Notes under the pieces: generated by a model
What the model was told of the DNA's origin: nothing
The model's input: the letters and a program-made list of their open reading frames with translations, nothing else
Database searches by the model: none
Program-made: the position numbers and the translations under genes
From: Bacillus sp. FJAT-22090
GTDB taxonomy: Bacteria; Bacillota; Bacilli; Bacillales_A; Planococcaceae
Assembly: GCF_007676755.1 (NCBI RefSeq)
Contig: NZ_VEBK01000003.1
Location: 124,001-188,000, forward strand
Direction of reading: 5' to 3'
DNA: 64,000 nt
Shown here: positions 9,457-18,482 of the stretch, piece by piece
How positions within the stretch are numbered: position 1 is the stretch's first letter
Layout of the letters: each line of letters begins with the position of its first letter

Positions 9457-10695
9457 ATGGCAGAAAAAACTTTTATCAACAACACCGAAGCTACTTTACA
9501 AATCACTATCTTTGTTCGTGAAGGAGAACTTCCATTTAATCAGGACGGGACCGTTTCATTTAGTCTAGATCCAGGACAAACTCTAATCGTTCCTTATGGA
9601 AATGAGATGAATATCTTTTTAAATGGGATAATAATCTTCACAATTTTCGAAGGTGACCTATTTAGTAGTGTTCAATTTATAACTATGCAATCGAGTGAGC
9701 TGGACGACCTGCTTAATACAAATGACACAATAACTATCACAAAGGTACAAACGGATTATGTTATTTCCGGAAGCGATGAATTCCTAGATGCAGTAAATGC
9801 AGCCCAAACTGTACCAGAAATGCGCACAGCAATTGAAAATCCAGGTTTAGGTTTAGACTTAACTGCTTATAATGCTCTCACAGAATTACAAAAAGATCAG
9901 GTCGCTTCTGAGTTGTTAACTAACAGACCAGTAGGTGGCTACCCTACCACAATCAGTATTCAAATGGCTTTAAATGCTGCAATTAACCAAATTGTCGACC
10001 CTAATAATATTTATGTCAAAGCAGGTGCTGTGGGAGGAGATGGAAGTTTAGCAAGTCCTTTAAGCACGATAGCAGAGGGTATTGCAGCTGTGAACCCAGG
10101 AGGAACTGTGCATATACTAAGCGGAACATACCCAATCACCTCTCAAATTTTAGTTAATAAAACGGGTATAAAATTACTAGGAGAACCTGGAACACTACTA
10201 ATACTTCAAGCAGATATTATTGCAATGTTAATAACAGCACCGGATACAACTATCGAAGGTTTAACAATCACTAGTGATATTCCATACGCAAAAGAATTCA
10301 TACAAGTTGGAGCGACAAATACTAGTATATTAAATAACACTATATATGGACCCCCACAAGCTCTCCCAATGGCAAACTGGATAGTGAATCGAGCAGTCGT
10401 TCCGCAAGGTGGCATTAACTTTACTGTAAACGGAAATACGTTCTATTCCCTACGAACAGGTATTTATATCAATCCAAATGTAACAGGAGAAATTAATAAT
10501 AATGTGGTATACAACACAAAAGGTGCTTTCTTGGTTGACCAAGCGTTCACTACCTTCTTTGGAAACTCTTGGGGCACTCCTGCAAACGAGGTAGATATTG
10601 CGCTATTTGCCGGTACAACAATGGGACCTCCATATGATAATCTGGCTCTCCTCAGTGCAGAAAATAACAATGCAACTATTTCGGATCAAAGATAG
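9457..10695 (+). CDS. Two-domain protein: duplicated N-terminal beta module plus parallel beta-helix
   Basis: The 412-residue product has no signal peptide and no membrane segment. Residues 1-107 form a hydrophobic beta-rich module, nearly identical to the separate protein at 11120. A helical linker of about 70 residues follows. From about residue 187 the sequence has the DUF1565/pectate-lyase-like start IYVKAGAVGGDGSLASPLST, then repeated N/G-rich beta-helix turns such as NTSILNNTIYG and VTGEINNNVVYN. Such beta-helices occur in spore surface and polysaccharide-binding proteins. AAAGGAG precedes the ATG. A spore-surface role is inference; I do not recognise the exact family. Confidence 0.8.
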   Translation: MAEKTFINNTEATLQITIFVREGELPFNQDGTVSFSLDPGQTLIVPYGNEMNIFLNGIIIFTIFEGDLFSSVQFITMQSSELDDLLNTNDTITITKVQTDYVISGSDEFLDAVNAAQTVPEMRTAIENPGLGLDLTAYNALTELQKDQVASELLTNRPVGGYPTTISIQMALNAAINQIVDPNNIYVKAGAVGGDGSLASPLSTIAEGIAAVNPGGTVHILSGTYPITSQILVNKTGIKLLGEPGTLLILQADIIAMLITAPDTTIEGLTITSDIPYAKEFIQVGATNTSILNNTIYGPPQALPMANWIVNRAVVPQGGINFTVNGNTFYSLRTGIYINPNVTGEINNNVVYNTKGAFLVDQAFTTFFGNSWGTPANEVDIALFAGTTMGPPYDNLALLSAENNNATISDQR

Positions 10696-10764
10696 AGAGT
10701 GATCCTTGTTTCTTTAATAAATTTTAGAGAATGCCTATAAATTATTTAGCCTCTACTATAATAG

Positions 10765-10826
10765 AGATACCTTTAGTGAACTGTAATTAAAACCACACAT
10801 TCAAAAAAGGTATCTTTTTATTTTTC
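10765..10826 (+). terminator. Terminator after the beta-helix gene
   Basis: AGATACCTTT (10765-10774) pairs with AAAGGTATCT (10806-10815) across a loop of about 31 nt and is followed by TTTTTATTTTT. The remainder of the 424-bp gap before the next gene is AT-rich and non-coding up to the duplicated leader. Confidence 0.7.
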
Positions 10827-10994
10827 TAATGTCTTCCACTTTCACTAGAGTCTTTGGCTAATTGTAGGGAATCCACATCTTAATAGTTAGAAGCTTAGTT
10901 TTCTTTGAAACATATTTTAATTTGCCACAGCTACCTTAACGTGAAACAGTTATGGATGATTTCCTACAGATTTAGCTTAGGGTCTTTTTTTATT

Positions 10995-11440
10995 TCTCCC
11001 AAGATAGATTAGGTGACCTATTCCTAATCTATTTTTCTTCATAGTATGCAATAGAGAAAGAGACAACCTCTTTCTACTATGTCTGGTACCACATCTACCA
11101 GAGAAAAAGGAGAAGAAACATGGCAGAAAAAACTTTTATCAACAACACCGAAGCTACTTTACAAATCACTATCTTTGTTCGAGAGGGAGAACTTCCATTT
11201 AACCAAGATGGGACGGTATCATTTAGCCTAAATCCTGGGCAAACTTTAGTAGTTCCTTACGGGGATGATATAAATATCTTTTTAAACGGGATAATAATCT
11301 TCACAATTTCGGAAGGAGATCTTTTTAGTAGTGTTCAATTCGTAACTGTGCAATCGAGTGAGCTTGACGACCTGCTTAATACAAATAGCGTAATAACTAT
11401 TACAAAAGTACAAACTGAATATGTTATTTCCGGAAGTAAT
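10995..11440 (+). repeat. Long direct repeat, copy 2 (leader plus whole short paralogue)
   Basis: This is the second copy of the block at 9331-9780. It ends close to the stop codon of the short paralogue, so the copy carries only the N-terminal module and its leader, without the beta-helix. Confidence 0.9.
11046..11102 (+). promoter_or_regulatory. Structured 5' leader with two hairpins, copy 2
   Basis: Hairpin A pairs AGAAAGAG (11055-11062) with CTCTTTCT (11068-11075). Hairpin B pairs TCTGGT (11082-11087) with ACCAGA (11097-11102). Relative to copy 1, one A-U pair became G-C on both sides and an outer U-G became U-A. Confidence 0.55.
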
Positions 11441-11443
11441 TAA
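11120..11443 (+). CDS. Stand-alone copy of the N-terminal beta module
   Basis: The 107-residue protein is a near copy of residues 1-107 of the protein at 9457. It begins MAEKTFINNTEATLQITIFV and ends just after YVISGSN. It has no signal peptide, cysteine or catalytic motif. AAAGGAG lies 6-7 nt before the ATG. It sits downstream of its long paralogue behind its own copy of the leader and has its own terminator, so the two are probably separate transcripts. The function is unknown; a self-assembling or surface-associated module is a guess. Confidence 0.8.
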   Translation: MAEKTFINNTEATLQITIFVREGELPFNQDGTVSFSLNPGQTLVVPYGDDINIFLNGIIIFTISEGDLFSSVQFVTVQSSELDDLLNTNSVITITKVQTEYVISGSN

Positions 11444-11460
11444 TCATTATGAAAAACCAA

Positions 11461-11500
11461 TATGGAGAGAAGTGCTTAGTCACTTCTCTCCATATTTTTT
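11461..11500. terminator. Strong bidirectional terminator
   Basis: A perfect 14-bp stem, TATGGAGAGAAGTG (11461-11474) with CACTTCTCTCCATA (11481-11494), is followed by a plus-strand T-run. It lies between convergent genes. Confidence 0.88.
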
Positions 11501-11510
11501 CGAAATCCTT

Positions 11511-12392
11511 CTAGTTATTTTTTCTCTTTCGTTTAATTATCCAAAATACTACATACGCAACTATGCCGAAAATAAGCAAAATCGGTAAGTTACCGATGAA
11601 AAACACGATAATAGCAGAAGCCGCAGAAAGTAACCCATTCGTACTTGATATAAACTGTTTTTTCGTCTTTTCCCATGTATTTAACTCTTTACCATCAATT
11701 TCAGGAACAATTACTCGGTTTTCCTGCATTGTGAGTTCTATTGTGGAATAGGAACTCTGATTTTCAAGATACTTCATCTTGCCTACTATAACTTCAATTT
11801 CTTCTTGGACACTTGCTAAATCTGAAGATATTTTCAGTAAATCCTCCGTTTTTTCTGCCCCTTTCATAAAGACCAGCAAACGTTCTTCCACTGCCCGTTT
11901 GGATGTAAGGCGAGAGTTCAAATCCACATATTGCTCCGTCACATCTTGACCAGTTACATTCCGCTCTAACACTTTCGATGCTTCCTCTTCCGCATCGAAT
12001 AAAAATGTCTCAAAATGTTTCTCTGGTATACGCACAATCATATTGCCACTAGTTGTCTGATTGTCTTCTTGGTACACATTCGACTCCACAATATAGCCGC
12101 CATATTTTTTCACTTTAAGTTCAATATTACTTTGTGCTTTAGCAAGTTCTTTTACTTGTGTCCTAATTACGGCATTATGAATAATCATGCGTTCAGCAGT
12201 CTCCTCAGTAGAAGACTCTGTACTACTTTCTTTCTCTGTTTTGTCCTTACTACTTTTTTCTTCTTCCACATAGCCAGCAGAATCACTTGCGCTATCCATT
12301 TCAAAACTACTCGACTTTTCTTCAACAGCACTACAAGCTATAAGCAATCCCCCGATAGTAGCTAGCAGTAAATAGAACAACATTTTTTTCAT
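11511..12392 (-). CDS. DUF4349 domain lipoprotein
   Basis: The product is about 293 residues. A lipoprotein signal ends at LLIACS, followed by a Ser/Glu/Lys-rich spacer. The DUF4349 domain (about residues 68-220) contains ERMIIHNAVIRTQVK, GYIVESN and a helical hairpin. One C-terminal membrane helix (about 258-285) with a basic tail ends the protein. Members are anchored at both ends in the cell envelope and their function is not known. The ATG at 12392 is chosen because AGGGGG lies 9 nt upstream; a TTG at 12398 is too close to it. The gene stands alone, back to back with hutU. Confidence 0.85.
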   Translation of the reverse strand: MKKMLFYLLLATIGGLLIACSAVEEKSSSFEMDSASDSAGYVEEEKSSKDKTEKESSTESSTEETAERMIIHNAVIRTQVKELAKAQSNIELKVKKYGGYIVESNVYQEDNQTTSGNMIVRIPEKHFETFLFDAEEEASKVLERNVTGQDVTEQYVDLNSRLTSKRAVEERLLVFMKGAEKTEDLLKISSDLASVQEEIEVIVGKMKYLENQSSYSTIELTMQENRVIVPEIDGKELNTWEKTKKQFISSTNGLLSAASAIIVFFIGNLPILLIFGIVAYVVFWIIKRKRKNN

Positions 12393-12482
12393 ATCCAATT
12401 GCCCCCTGTCTATATGTAAATAGACGATTTGCCGAAAAAATAGTTACATTTTATCAGAAAATTTCGTTTTCAGTACTCTACT

Positions 12483-12508
12483 ATGCTAATGAAATACCTA
12501 ATTAGCAT
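12483..12508. promoter_or_regulatory. Dyad upstream of the hut promoter, candidate operator
   Basis: ATGCTAAT (12483-12490) is repeated inverted as ATTAGCAT (12501-12508) with a 10-bp gap, so half-sites lie about two helical turns apart. It is 41 bp upstream of the hut -35 box. It could be an activator or repressor site for hut or for the divergent lipoprotein gene. Confidence 0.45.
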
Positions 12509-12548
12509 ATGAGAAATTTTTACTTTTTTCTCAAAAACACTTAAATTA

Positions 12549-12577
12549 TTGAAAAATTTCGATAGAATGAATATAAG
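12549..12577 (+). promoter_or_regulatory. Sigma-A promoter of hutUIH
   Basis: TTGAAA (12549-12554) and TATAAG (12572-12577) are separated by exactly 17 bp. The start codon of hutU follows 20 nt later with AAAGGAGGG in between. The leader is very short, so there is no room for the HutP-dependent attenuator known from B. subtilis. Confidence 0.7.
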
Positions 12578-12597
12578 AATAAAGGAGGGTTTTTACA

Positions 12598-14265
12598 ATG
12601 GGTAAGGCAAGTGAAAAAGTGATTCGTTATCGTGGAACAGAGTTAAATACGAAAGGTTGGCTTCAAGAAGCAGCACTTCGTATGCTGATGAACAATTTAG
12701 ATGCAGAAGTTGCGGAACATCCTGATGACTTAGTCGTATACGGGGGAATCGGTAAAGCAGCGCGTAGTTGGAAATCGTTTGATGCTATTGTACGCTCATT
12801 AAAAGAATTAGAAAATGACGAGACATTGTTAGTGCAATCAGGAAAGCCAGTTGCAATATTTAAATCACATACGGATGCACCTCGCGTGCTAATAGCAAAT
12901 TCCAACTTAGTCCCCGCTTATGCTACATGGGAGCATTTTCATGAGCTTGATAAAAAAGGACTCATGATGTATGGACAAATGACTGCTGGAAGTTGGATTT
13001 ACATTGGTTCTCAAGGAATTGTTCAAGGCACGTATGAAACATTTGCAGAGCTTGCAAAACAGCATTTTGGTGGAACCTTAAAAAATACAATCACGCTCAC
13101 AGCTGGTCTAGGTGGAATGGGAGGAGCACAGCCACTTGCAGTGACGATGAATGGAGGCGTTTGTATCGGTATTGATGTCGACGAGACACGTATTGACCGT
13201 AGAATTGAAACACGCTATACAGATGTGAAAACGCATTCATTAGACGAAGCGATTCGATTGGCAACGGAAGCGAAACAAGACGGGAAAGCTCTGTCCATCG
13301 GCCTCGTAGGGAATGCTTCTGATATGTTACCAGAAATGATTGCTCGTGGTTTTATCCCTGATGTATTAACAGACCAAACATCCGCTCATGATCCTTTAAA
13401 TGGGTATATCCCTTCGCAAATGAGTTTAGAAGACGCGATGAAATGGCGAGTAGAAAAACCAGAGGAATACGTCAAACTAGCGAAAGCTTCTATGGAAAAA
13501 CATGTTCGAGCTATGGTTGACATGATGGATAAGGGTGCCGTGACATTTGACTATGGAAATAATATTCGTCAGGTAGCAAAAGATGCTGGCTTTGAACGAG
13601 CATTTGACTTCCCTGGTTTTGTTCCAGCATATATCCGACCTCAGTTTTGTGAAGGAAAAGGACCTTTCCGTTGGGTGGCTTTGTCCGGTGATCCCGAGGA
13701 TATTTATAAAACAGATGAAGTAATTTTACGTGAGTTTAGCTATAACACCCATTTATGCAATTGGATTAAGATGGCACGCGAAAAAATTCAATTCCAAGGA
13801 CTTCCTTCTCGTATTTGTTGGCTTGGCTATGGTGAACGTGCACGTTTCGGAAAAATTATAAATGATATGGTAGCTTCTGGTGAATTAAAAGCTCCAATTG
13901 TAATTGGTCGAGATCATCTTGACTCAGGATCAGTAGCGTCCCCTAACAGAGAAACGGAAGCAATGAAAGACGGTTCTGATGCAGTAGCCGATTGGCCAAT
14001 ATTAAACGCAATGATAAATGCTGTTGGGGGTGCAACTTGGGTTTCCGTTCACCATGGTGGTGGAGTTGGAATGGGATACTCTATACATGCTGGAATGGTC
14101 ATCGTCGCAGATGGAACAAAAGAAGCAGAAGCAAGACTAGAAAGAGTACTTACGACAGACCCTGGCATGGGAATTGTACGCCATGTTGATGCTGGATACG
14201 AATTGGCAGAAAAAACTGCTCATGAAAAGGGAGTTAACATTCCAATGATGGATCAGGAGGACTGA
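12598..14265 (+). CDS. hutU: Urocanate hydratase
   Basis: The 555-residue enzyme converts urocanate to 4-imidazolone-5-propionate with tightly bound NAD+, the second step of histidine breakdown in the cytoplasm. Family motifs include the NAD-binding [12 protein letters not shown] near residue 178, [15 protein letters not shown] and [20 protein letters not shown]. The C-terminal [13 protein letters not shown] is also characteristic. The length equals the family norm. It opens the hutU-hutI-hutH operon, with hutI six bases after the stop. The start has a consensus AAAGGAGGG site. Confidence 0.97.
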   Translation: MGKASEKVIRYRGTELNTKGWLQEAALRMLMNNLDAEVAEHPDDLVVYGGIGKAARSWKSFDAIVRSLKELENDETLLVQSGKPVAIFKSHTDAPRVLIANSNLVPAYATWEHFHELDKKGLMMYGQMTAGSWIYIGSQGIVQGTYETFAELAKQHFGGTLKNTITLTAGLGGMGGAQPLAVTMNGGVCIGIDVDETRIDRRIETRYTDVKTHSLDEAIRLATEAKQDGKALSIGLVGNASDMLPEMIARGFIPDVLTDQTSAHDPLNGYIPSQMSLEDAMKWRVEKPEEYVKLAKASMEKHVRAMVDMMDKGAVTFDYGNNIRQVAKDAGFERAFDFPGFVPAYIRPQFCEGKGPFRWVALSGDPEDIYKTDEVILREFSYNTHLCNWIKMAREKIQFQGLPSRICWLGYGERARFGKIINDMVASGELKAPIVIGRDHLDSGSVASPNRETEAMKDGSDAVADWPILNAMINAVGGATWVSVHHGGGVGMGYSIHAGMVIVADGTKEAEARLERVLTTDPGMGIVRHVDAGYELAEKTAHEKGVNIPMMDQED

Positions 14266-14271
14266 GAAACA

Positions 14272-15531
14272 ATGGCAAAAGTAGTTTGGATCAAACATGC
14301 CTCGCAACTAGTCACTTTAGCAAATAAATCAGAAGGCCCTCGTGTAAAAGAACAAATGAGCGAATTATCCATTATAGAAGATGGAAGTGTCTGGGTCGAA
14401 GATGGGATAATTCAAGCAATAGGAACTACAGAAGAATTAGAAACGAAGTATTCAAGTCATACATTAGAAGTAGAAGTGGTTGATGCAATTGGTCATCTTG
14501 TGACTCCCGGCCTTGTAGACCCACATACACATGTAGCATTTGGCGGCAGTCGAGAACGGGAATTTGAAATGCGTCTAGAAGGTGCCACATATATGGATAT
14601 CATGAATGCCGGTGGCGGGATTCATGCGACAACTAAAATGACCCGTACAATTTCAGAGGATGAGCTTGTTCGACAAACTACTAAAAGACTGGATTCTTTT
14701 TTAGCACATGGCGTTACTACGATTGAAGGAAAAAGTGGTTACGGCTTGGATTTAGAAACGGAGATAAAACAACTTCGTGCTATGAAACGATTGCAAGAGG
14801 AACACCCGATTGATATCGTTCCGACATTTATGGGTGCGCATGCTGTTCCCACAACATATAAAGGTAAAGAGGATGAATACGTAGATCTTATTATTGACGA
14901 AATGCTGCCGGTCGTCGCGAAAGAAAAGCTTGCGAAGTTTAACGATGTTTTTTGTGAAGTAGGTGTTTTCACGCCAGAGCAGTCTGAACGCATTTTAGAA
15001 GCTGGTAAATCGTATGGACTTATCCCAAAAATTCATGCCGATGAAATTGAACCTTACCAAGGAGCAGAGCTTGCTGCAAAAGTTGGTGCGATTTCTGCAG
15101 AGCATTTATTGAAAGCCTCGGACGAAGGAATTCGAGCAATGGCAGAACAAGGAGTTATCGCCTGCTTGTTACCGGCCACCGCTTTGTACTTACGGGAAAA
15201 TGCTGCTCAAGGAAGGGCTATGATCGATGCAGGAGTGCCCGTTGCAATTTCTACCGATTGCAATCCTGGCTCCTCCCCTACTACCTCTATGCCGCTTGTG
15301 ATGAATTTAGCATGTATTTCTATGCGCCTCACTCCCGCAGAAAGCTTATGCGCTGCAACATACAATGCTGCTTGTGCTATTCAGATGGAGGATAAAGTCG
15401 GTTCATTAGAGATTGGAAAGCAAGCCGATATAGTTCTTTGGAATGTAAAGAATTATCAAGAGCTGCAATATTTGTTCGGAGTAAACCATGTAAAAGCCGT
15501 TTGGAAAAATGGCGTGAAAGTTGTTGGTTAA
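14272..15531 (+). CDS. hutI: Imidazolonepropionase
   Basis: The 419-residue amidohydrolase opens the imidazolone ring to formiminoglutamate, the third step of histidine breakdown. The metal site motif is GLVDPHTHVAFGG. HADEIEPYQG carries a further metal-binding His, and STDCNPGSSP carries the catalytic Asp. Family length is about 420. It lies six bases after hutU with GGAGG in the hutU tail serving as its ribosome site, and 27 bases before hutH, so the three form one operon. Confidence 0.97.
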   Translation: MAKVVWIKHASQLVTLANKSEGPRVKEQMSELSIIEDGSVWVEDGIIQAIGTTEELETKYSSHTLEVEVVDAIGHLVTPGLVDPHTHVAFGGSREREFEMRLEGATYMDIMNAGGGIHATTKMTRTISEDELVRQTTKRLDSFLAHGVTTIEGKSGYGLDLETEIKQLRAMKRLQEEHPIDIVPTFMGAHAVPTTYKGKEDEYVDLIIDEMLPVVAKEKLAKFNDVFCEVGVFTPEQSERILEAGKSYGLIPKIHADEIEPYQGAELAAKVGAISAEHLLKASDEGIRAMAEQGVIACLLPATALYLRENAAQGRAMIDAGVPVAISTDCNPGSSPTTSMPLVMNLACISMRLTPAESLCAATYNAACAIQMEDKVGSLEIGKQADIVLWNVKNYQELQYLFGVNHVKAVWKNGVKVVG

Positions 15532-15558
15532 TTTAATATAGAAAGAACGTGAATAGAA

Positions 15559-17052
15559 ATGATTAGTTTAAAAGGACATGGACTAACGCTTGAAGAGATG
15601 CGTGCTATTTTATATCAAAACGAGAAAGTACAACTTGAGAACGAGGCCATTGAAGCCGTTGTAAAAAGTAGAAAAGCGGTCGAAAAAATAGTTGAAGAAC
15701 ATCGCACCGTTTACGGGATCAACACTGGTTTTGGGAAGTTTAGTGACGTAAACATTGAACAAGAAGATGTTCATGCACTCCAGCTTCACCTCATTCGCTC
15801 CCACGCTTGTGGTATCGGTCAACCTTTTGATGAGATAGTTTCACGCGCAATGGTTGTATTACGATTGAATGCGTTATTAAAAGGGTTTTCAGGTATACGT
15901 CTAGAAGTATTGGATCGACTTGCATATATGGTGAACAATCGTATTTATCCAGTAATCCCGCAACAGGGATCATTAGGTGCCTCAGGTGACTTGGCTCCCC
16001 TTTCCCATCTTGCATTAGTGCTTATAGGGGAAGGATTTGTGTGGGAAAATGACAAACATATTCCTGCCAATGAAATATGGGCAAAACATAACTTACAACC
16101 AATTGTACTAGAAGCAAAAGAAGGTCTCGCTCTTATAAACGGAACTCAAGCTATGACGGCTCAAGGTGTTGTGAACTGGTTGGAATCAGAAACACTTGCC
16201 TATCAAAGTGAATGGATTGCCGCTATGACAATGGAAGCATTACACGGAATCACAGATGCTTTTCACCCAGCTATTCATGAAGCAAGGGGCTATCCGGAGC
16301 AAACCGCGGTGGCTAAACGCATACTTGAATGGTTAAAAGGAAGTCAACTAGTTACTAAACAAGGAGAGAAACGTGTCCAAGATGCATATTCCTTACGTTG
16401 TATTCCCCAAATACATGGAGCAAGCTGGCAAGTACTTTCTTATGTAAAAGAAAAACTAGAAATTGAGATGAATGCTGCAACCGATAATCCTTTAATCGTA
16501 GAAGATGGGGAAACTGTTATATCAGGAGGAAACTTTCACGGCCAACCAATTGCCTTTGCAATGGACTTTTTGAAAATCGGCATTGCAGAACTTGCCAACG
16601 TTTCCGAGCGAAGAATCGAACGACTTGTGAACCCACAACTAAACGAGGGCTTGCCTGCCTTTTTAAGCCCGCAGCCTGGACTTCAATCTGGTGCAATGAT
16701 TTTACAATATGCAGCAGCAAGCTTAGTATCTGAGAATAAAACACTAGCACATCCAGCATCTGTCGACTCGATTCCTTCCTCTGCAAATCAAGAGGATCAT
16801 GTAAGCATGGGAACAATCGGCGCACGACACGCCTCTCAAATTATTCAAAACGCACGCCGAGTACTTGCAATTGAAGTATTTTGTGCAATGCAAGGGGTCG
16901 AATATCGTGGAGTGGATTTGATGTCCCCTTCCCTTTCAGAGAAATGGCATAATATGCGCGCATTCACTCCTTCTATCACGGAAGATCGCATCTTTAGTGT
17001 GGATGTGGAAAAGTTGAATAATTACTTGAAGGATGAAACAGCTCAAAACTAA
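15559..17052 (+). CDS. hutH: Histidine ammonia-lyase
   Basis: The 497-residue enzyme deaminates histidine to urocanate, the first step of the pathway. The Ala-Ser-Gly that forms the MIO cofactor lies near residues 141-143 in [25 protein letters not shown] and the Gln/His-rich [15 protein letters not shown] are further signatures. The ribosome site is weak compared with hutU and hutI. The gene order U-I-H differs from the H-U-I order in B. subtilis. No hutG-type formiminoglutamase or hutP is next to it, so the last step must be encoded elsewhere. A terminator closes the operon. Confidence 0.97.
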   Translation: MISLKGHGLTLEEMRAILYQNEKVQLENEAIEAVVKSRKAVEKIVEEHRTVYGINTGFGKFSDVNIEQEDVHALQLHLIRSHACGIGQPFDEIVSRAMVVLRLNALLKGFSGIRLEVLDRLAYMVNNRIYPVIPQQGSLGASGDLAPLSHLALVLIGEGFVWENDKHIPANEIWAKHNLQPIVLEAKEGLALINGTQAMTAQGVVNWLESETLAYQSEWIAAMTMEALHGITDAFHPAIHEARGYPEQTAVAKRILEWLKGSQLVTKQGEKRVQDAYSLRCIPQIHGASWQVLSYVKEKLEIEMNAATDNPLIVEDGETVISGGNFHGQPIAFAMDFLKIGIAELANVSERRIERLVNPQLNEGLPAFLSPQPGLQSGAMILQYAAASLVSENKTLAHPASVDSIPSSANQEDHVSMGTIGARHASQIIQNARRVLAIEVFCAMQGVEYRGVDLMSPSLSEKWHNMRAFTPSITEDRIFSVDVEKLNNYLKDETAQN

Positions 17053-17065
17053 TTAGTATTATTTA

Positions 17066-17095
17066 AAAAACCATCAATTGATGGTTTTTTTATTT
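17066..17095 (+). terminator. Terminator of hutUIH
   Basis: The self-complementary CCATCAATTGATGG (17071-17084), flanked by A and T runs, forms a strong hairpin 14 bases after the hutH stop. Confidence 0.88.
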
Positions 17096-17195
17096 TGCTA
17101 TTTTGTTCTGCAAAGGGAAGTAGGTTTGATGTTATATAAAGAAAGGGTAATTAATATAACGAATTGCAAAACACTACTTAAAGGAGGAAATTAAT

Positions 17196-17369
17196 ATGAA
17201 AACGAATTCATTCGCAGAACAAAAATGGTGGAAAATCGGAGCAGCTACATTTCTTTCTGTTGGCTTATTGGCAGCATGTGGTGATGATAATGACGATTCA
17301 GATGTAGATGACAATATACACGAAGATATGGACCATGACCTTCAGGATGAAGATACAAATGCAGATTAA
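17196..17369 (+). CDS. Small acidic lipoprotein
   Basis: The 57-residue product has the N-terminus MKTNSFAEQKWWKIGAATFL and a lipobox LLAAC at about residue 28, followed by a mature part made almost only of Asp, Glu, His and Asn. AAAGGAGG precedes the ATG by 7 nt. Such short Asp-rich lipoproteins occur in Bacillales and no function is established. A degraded paralogue follows at 17597. The acidic His-containing tail might bind cations, which is a guess. Confidence 0.7.
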   Translation: MKTNSFAEQKWWKIGAATFLSVGLLAACGDDNDDSDVDDNIHEDMDHDLQDEDTNAD

Positions 17370-17596
17370 ATGATGATATATCAATCACAATGTATATTAT
17401 CTCCACCATTTTATGAAAACTATGAATTGTATAGTTGCTAGTCATATTAATTAGAAGTTTTGGATGGATGAAAGTGGAGAATACCATTTCCATCCGTCCA
17501 CTTATTTGTTGTTTTCACAAACATAAAAAAGGTTTAATACATTAGCAATTGGGGTACTAGATACTCAATGACCTTACATAATAGAAGGTTTTTAAT

Positions 17597-17764
17597 ATGA
17601 TAACGAATCCAATAGCAAGACATAAATGGTGGAACATTGGAGCTGCAGCATTCCTTTCAGTAGATATACTAGCAACTTGCGGAAATAATCAGGACGATAA
17701 CGATGATGGAGTAAAAGGTAATGACATCGATAAAGAAGAAGTGGAAGACACAGAAAAGAAATAA
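17597..17764 (+). CDS. Degenerate paralogue of the small acidic lipoprotein
   Basis: The 55-residue frame parallels the protein at 17196: KWWNIGAAAFLSVDILATCG against KWWKIGAATFLSVGLLAACG. The residue before the lipobox Cys is Thr instead of Ala, a charged Asp interrupts the hydrophobic core, and the ribosome site is reduced to AGAAGG. It looks like a tandem duplicate losing function, yet the frame is open to the end. It may be a decaying gene. Confidence 0.5.
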   Translation: MITNPIARHKWWNIGAAAFLSVDILATCGNNQDDNDDGVKGNDIDKEEVEDTEKK

Positions 17765-17807
17765 TGAATAAAAACCGAGAATAAAAATCAAACTTTATAA
17801 TTTTACT

Positions 17808-18078
17808 TGTGGATAAGATTCAAAACATTAAGAGCTAGTTTACTAATATAAGATAGACTTATATAAAATAGTAAATTACTTATACTCAAATATAATTTAT
17901 GTACGCGAAAAGAAAATTAGCATCTAATTTTAAGACATTTCTATAAAAATTTTTCGACAAATTTCGACATTTCTGTTTCTGTGGATAAAGTTATTAACAA
18001 CATCTAGAGTGCCGTATAACCATTTAGATGTCCTAAGTAATAGTTAATAACAGTTTATCCACTTAACCCTGTGGATAA
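17808..18078. promoter_or_regulatory. DnaA-box cluster with tandem Spo0A-type boxes upstream of sda
   Basis: Perfect DnaA boxes (TTATCCACA or its complement) lie at 17808-17816, 17980-17988 and 18070-18078, with a one-mismatch box at 18055-18063. Two copies of TTCGACA, the complement of the Spo0A core TGTCGAA, lie at 17953-17959 and 17963-17969, exactly 10 bp apart as in tandem 0A boxes. DnaA control of sda is established in B. subtilis. The rest of the 434-bp gap is AT-rich and non-coding. Confidence 0.75.
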
Positions 18079-18198
18079 GGGAACGATTGTTCTTAGCGCA
18101 GCTTTTTGTTAGATTTAGAGTATAGAAAGAAACTATTCTTTTTTTATTTTTCTCAAAAGATTTAAGTGAACGCAAAATAATCAGGAGGTGTTTTTGGA

Positions 18199-18327
18199 AT
18201 GGGTAAAATGTCAGATGAATTGTTATTAGAGTCCTATATACGAGCAAAAGAGTTGAAACTCTCTATTGATTTTATATCCCTCTTGGAAAGTGAAATTCGC
18301 CGACGCTCACTGATTGTTTATTCCTAA
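18199..18327 (+). CDS. sda: Sda checkpoint inhibitor of sporulation kinases
   Basis: The 42-residue product begins [20 protein letters not shown] and continues into [17 protein letters not shown], the helical hairpin of Sda. AGGAGGTG precedes the ATG by about 8 nt. Sda binds the dimerisation domain of KinA-type histidine kinases and blocks phosphate flow to Spo0A when replication initiation or DNA integrity is disturbed. The cluster of DnaA boxes around the gene fits its known control by DnaA. A terminator follows the stop by about 60 bases. Confidence 0.93.
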   Translation: MGKMSDELLLESYIRAKELKLSIDFISLLESEIRRRSLIVYS

Positions 18328-18377
18328 TCTCTTCAAATAGTTTTGACGAATCTATTGAGAAGAATAACTCTATAAAC

Positions 18378-18386
18378 TTTTCCACA
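18378..18386 (+). promoter_or_regulatory. Variant DnaA box between sda and its terminator
   Basis: TTTTCCACA differs from the consensus TTATCCACA by one base and is a common functional variant. It touches the 5' arm of the terminator. Confidence 0.45.
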
Positions 18387-18430
18387 AGACACCCACTCAG
18401 CTACAGGCTCATTGAAGGTGTCTTTTTTTA
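18386..18430 (+). terminator. Terminator of sda
   Basis: AAGACACC (18386-18393) pairs with GGTGTCTT (18417-18424), with a loop of 23 nt and a following T-run. Confidence 0.75.
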
Positions 18431-18482
18431 TATAGGCTTTTACGGAACAACAATAATATCCATCGATACCCTTTAAAAATAT

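Larger units (their letters stand above)
9331..9780 (+). repeat. Long direct repeat, copy 1 (leader plus N-terminal module)
   Basis: About 450 bp including the hairpin-rich leader and the first ~107 codons of the gene at 9457 recur at about 10995-11440 with high identity. The leader, start codon and N-terminal module were duplicated as one block. Differences are scattered point changes, including paired changes in a leader stem. Confidence 0.9.
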
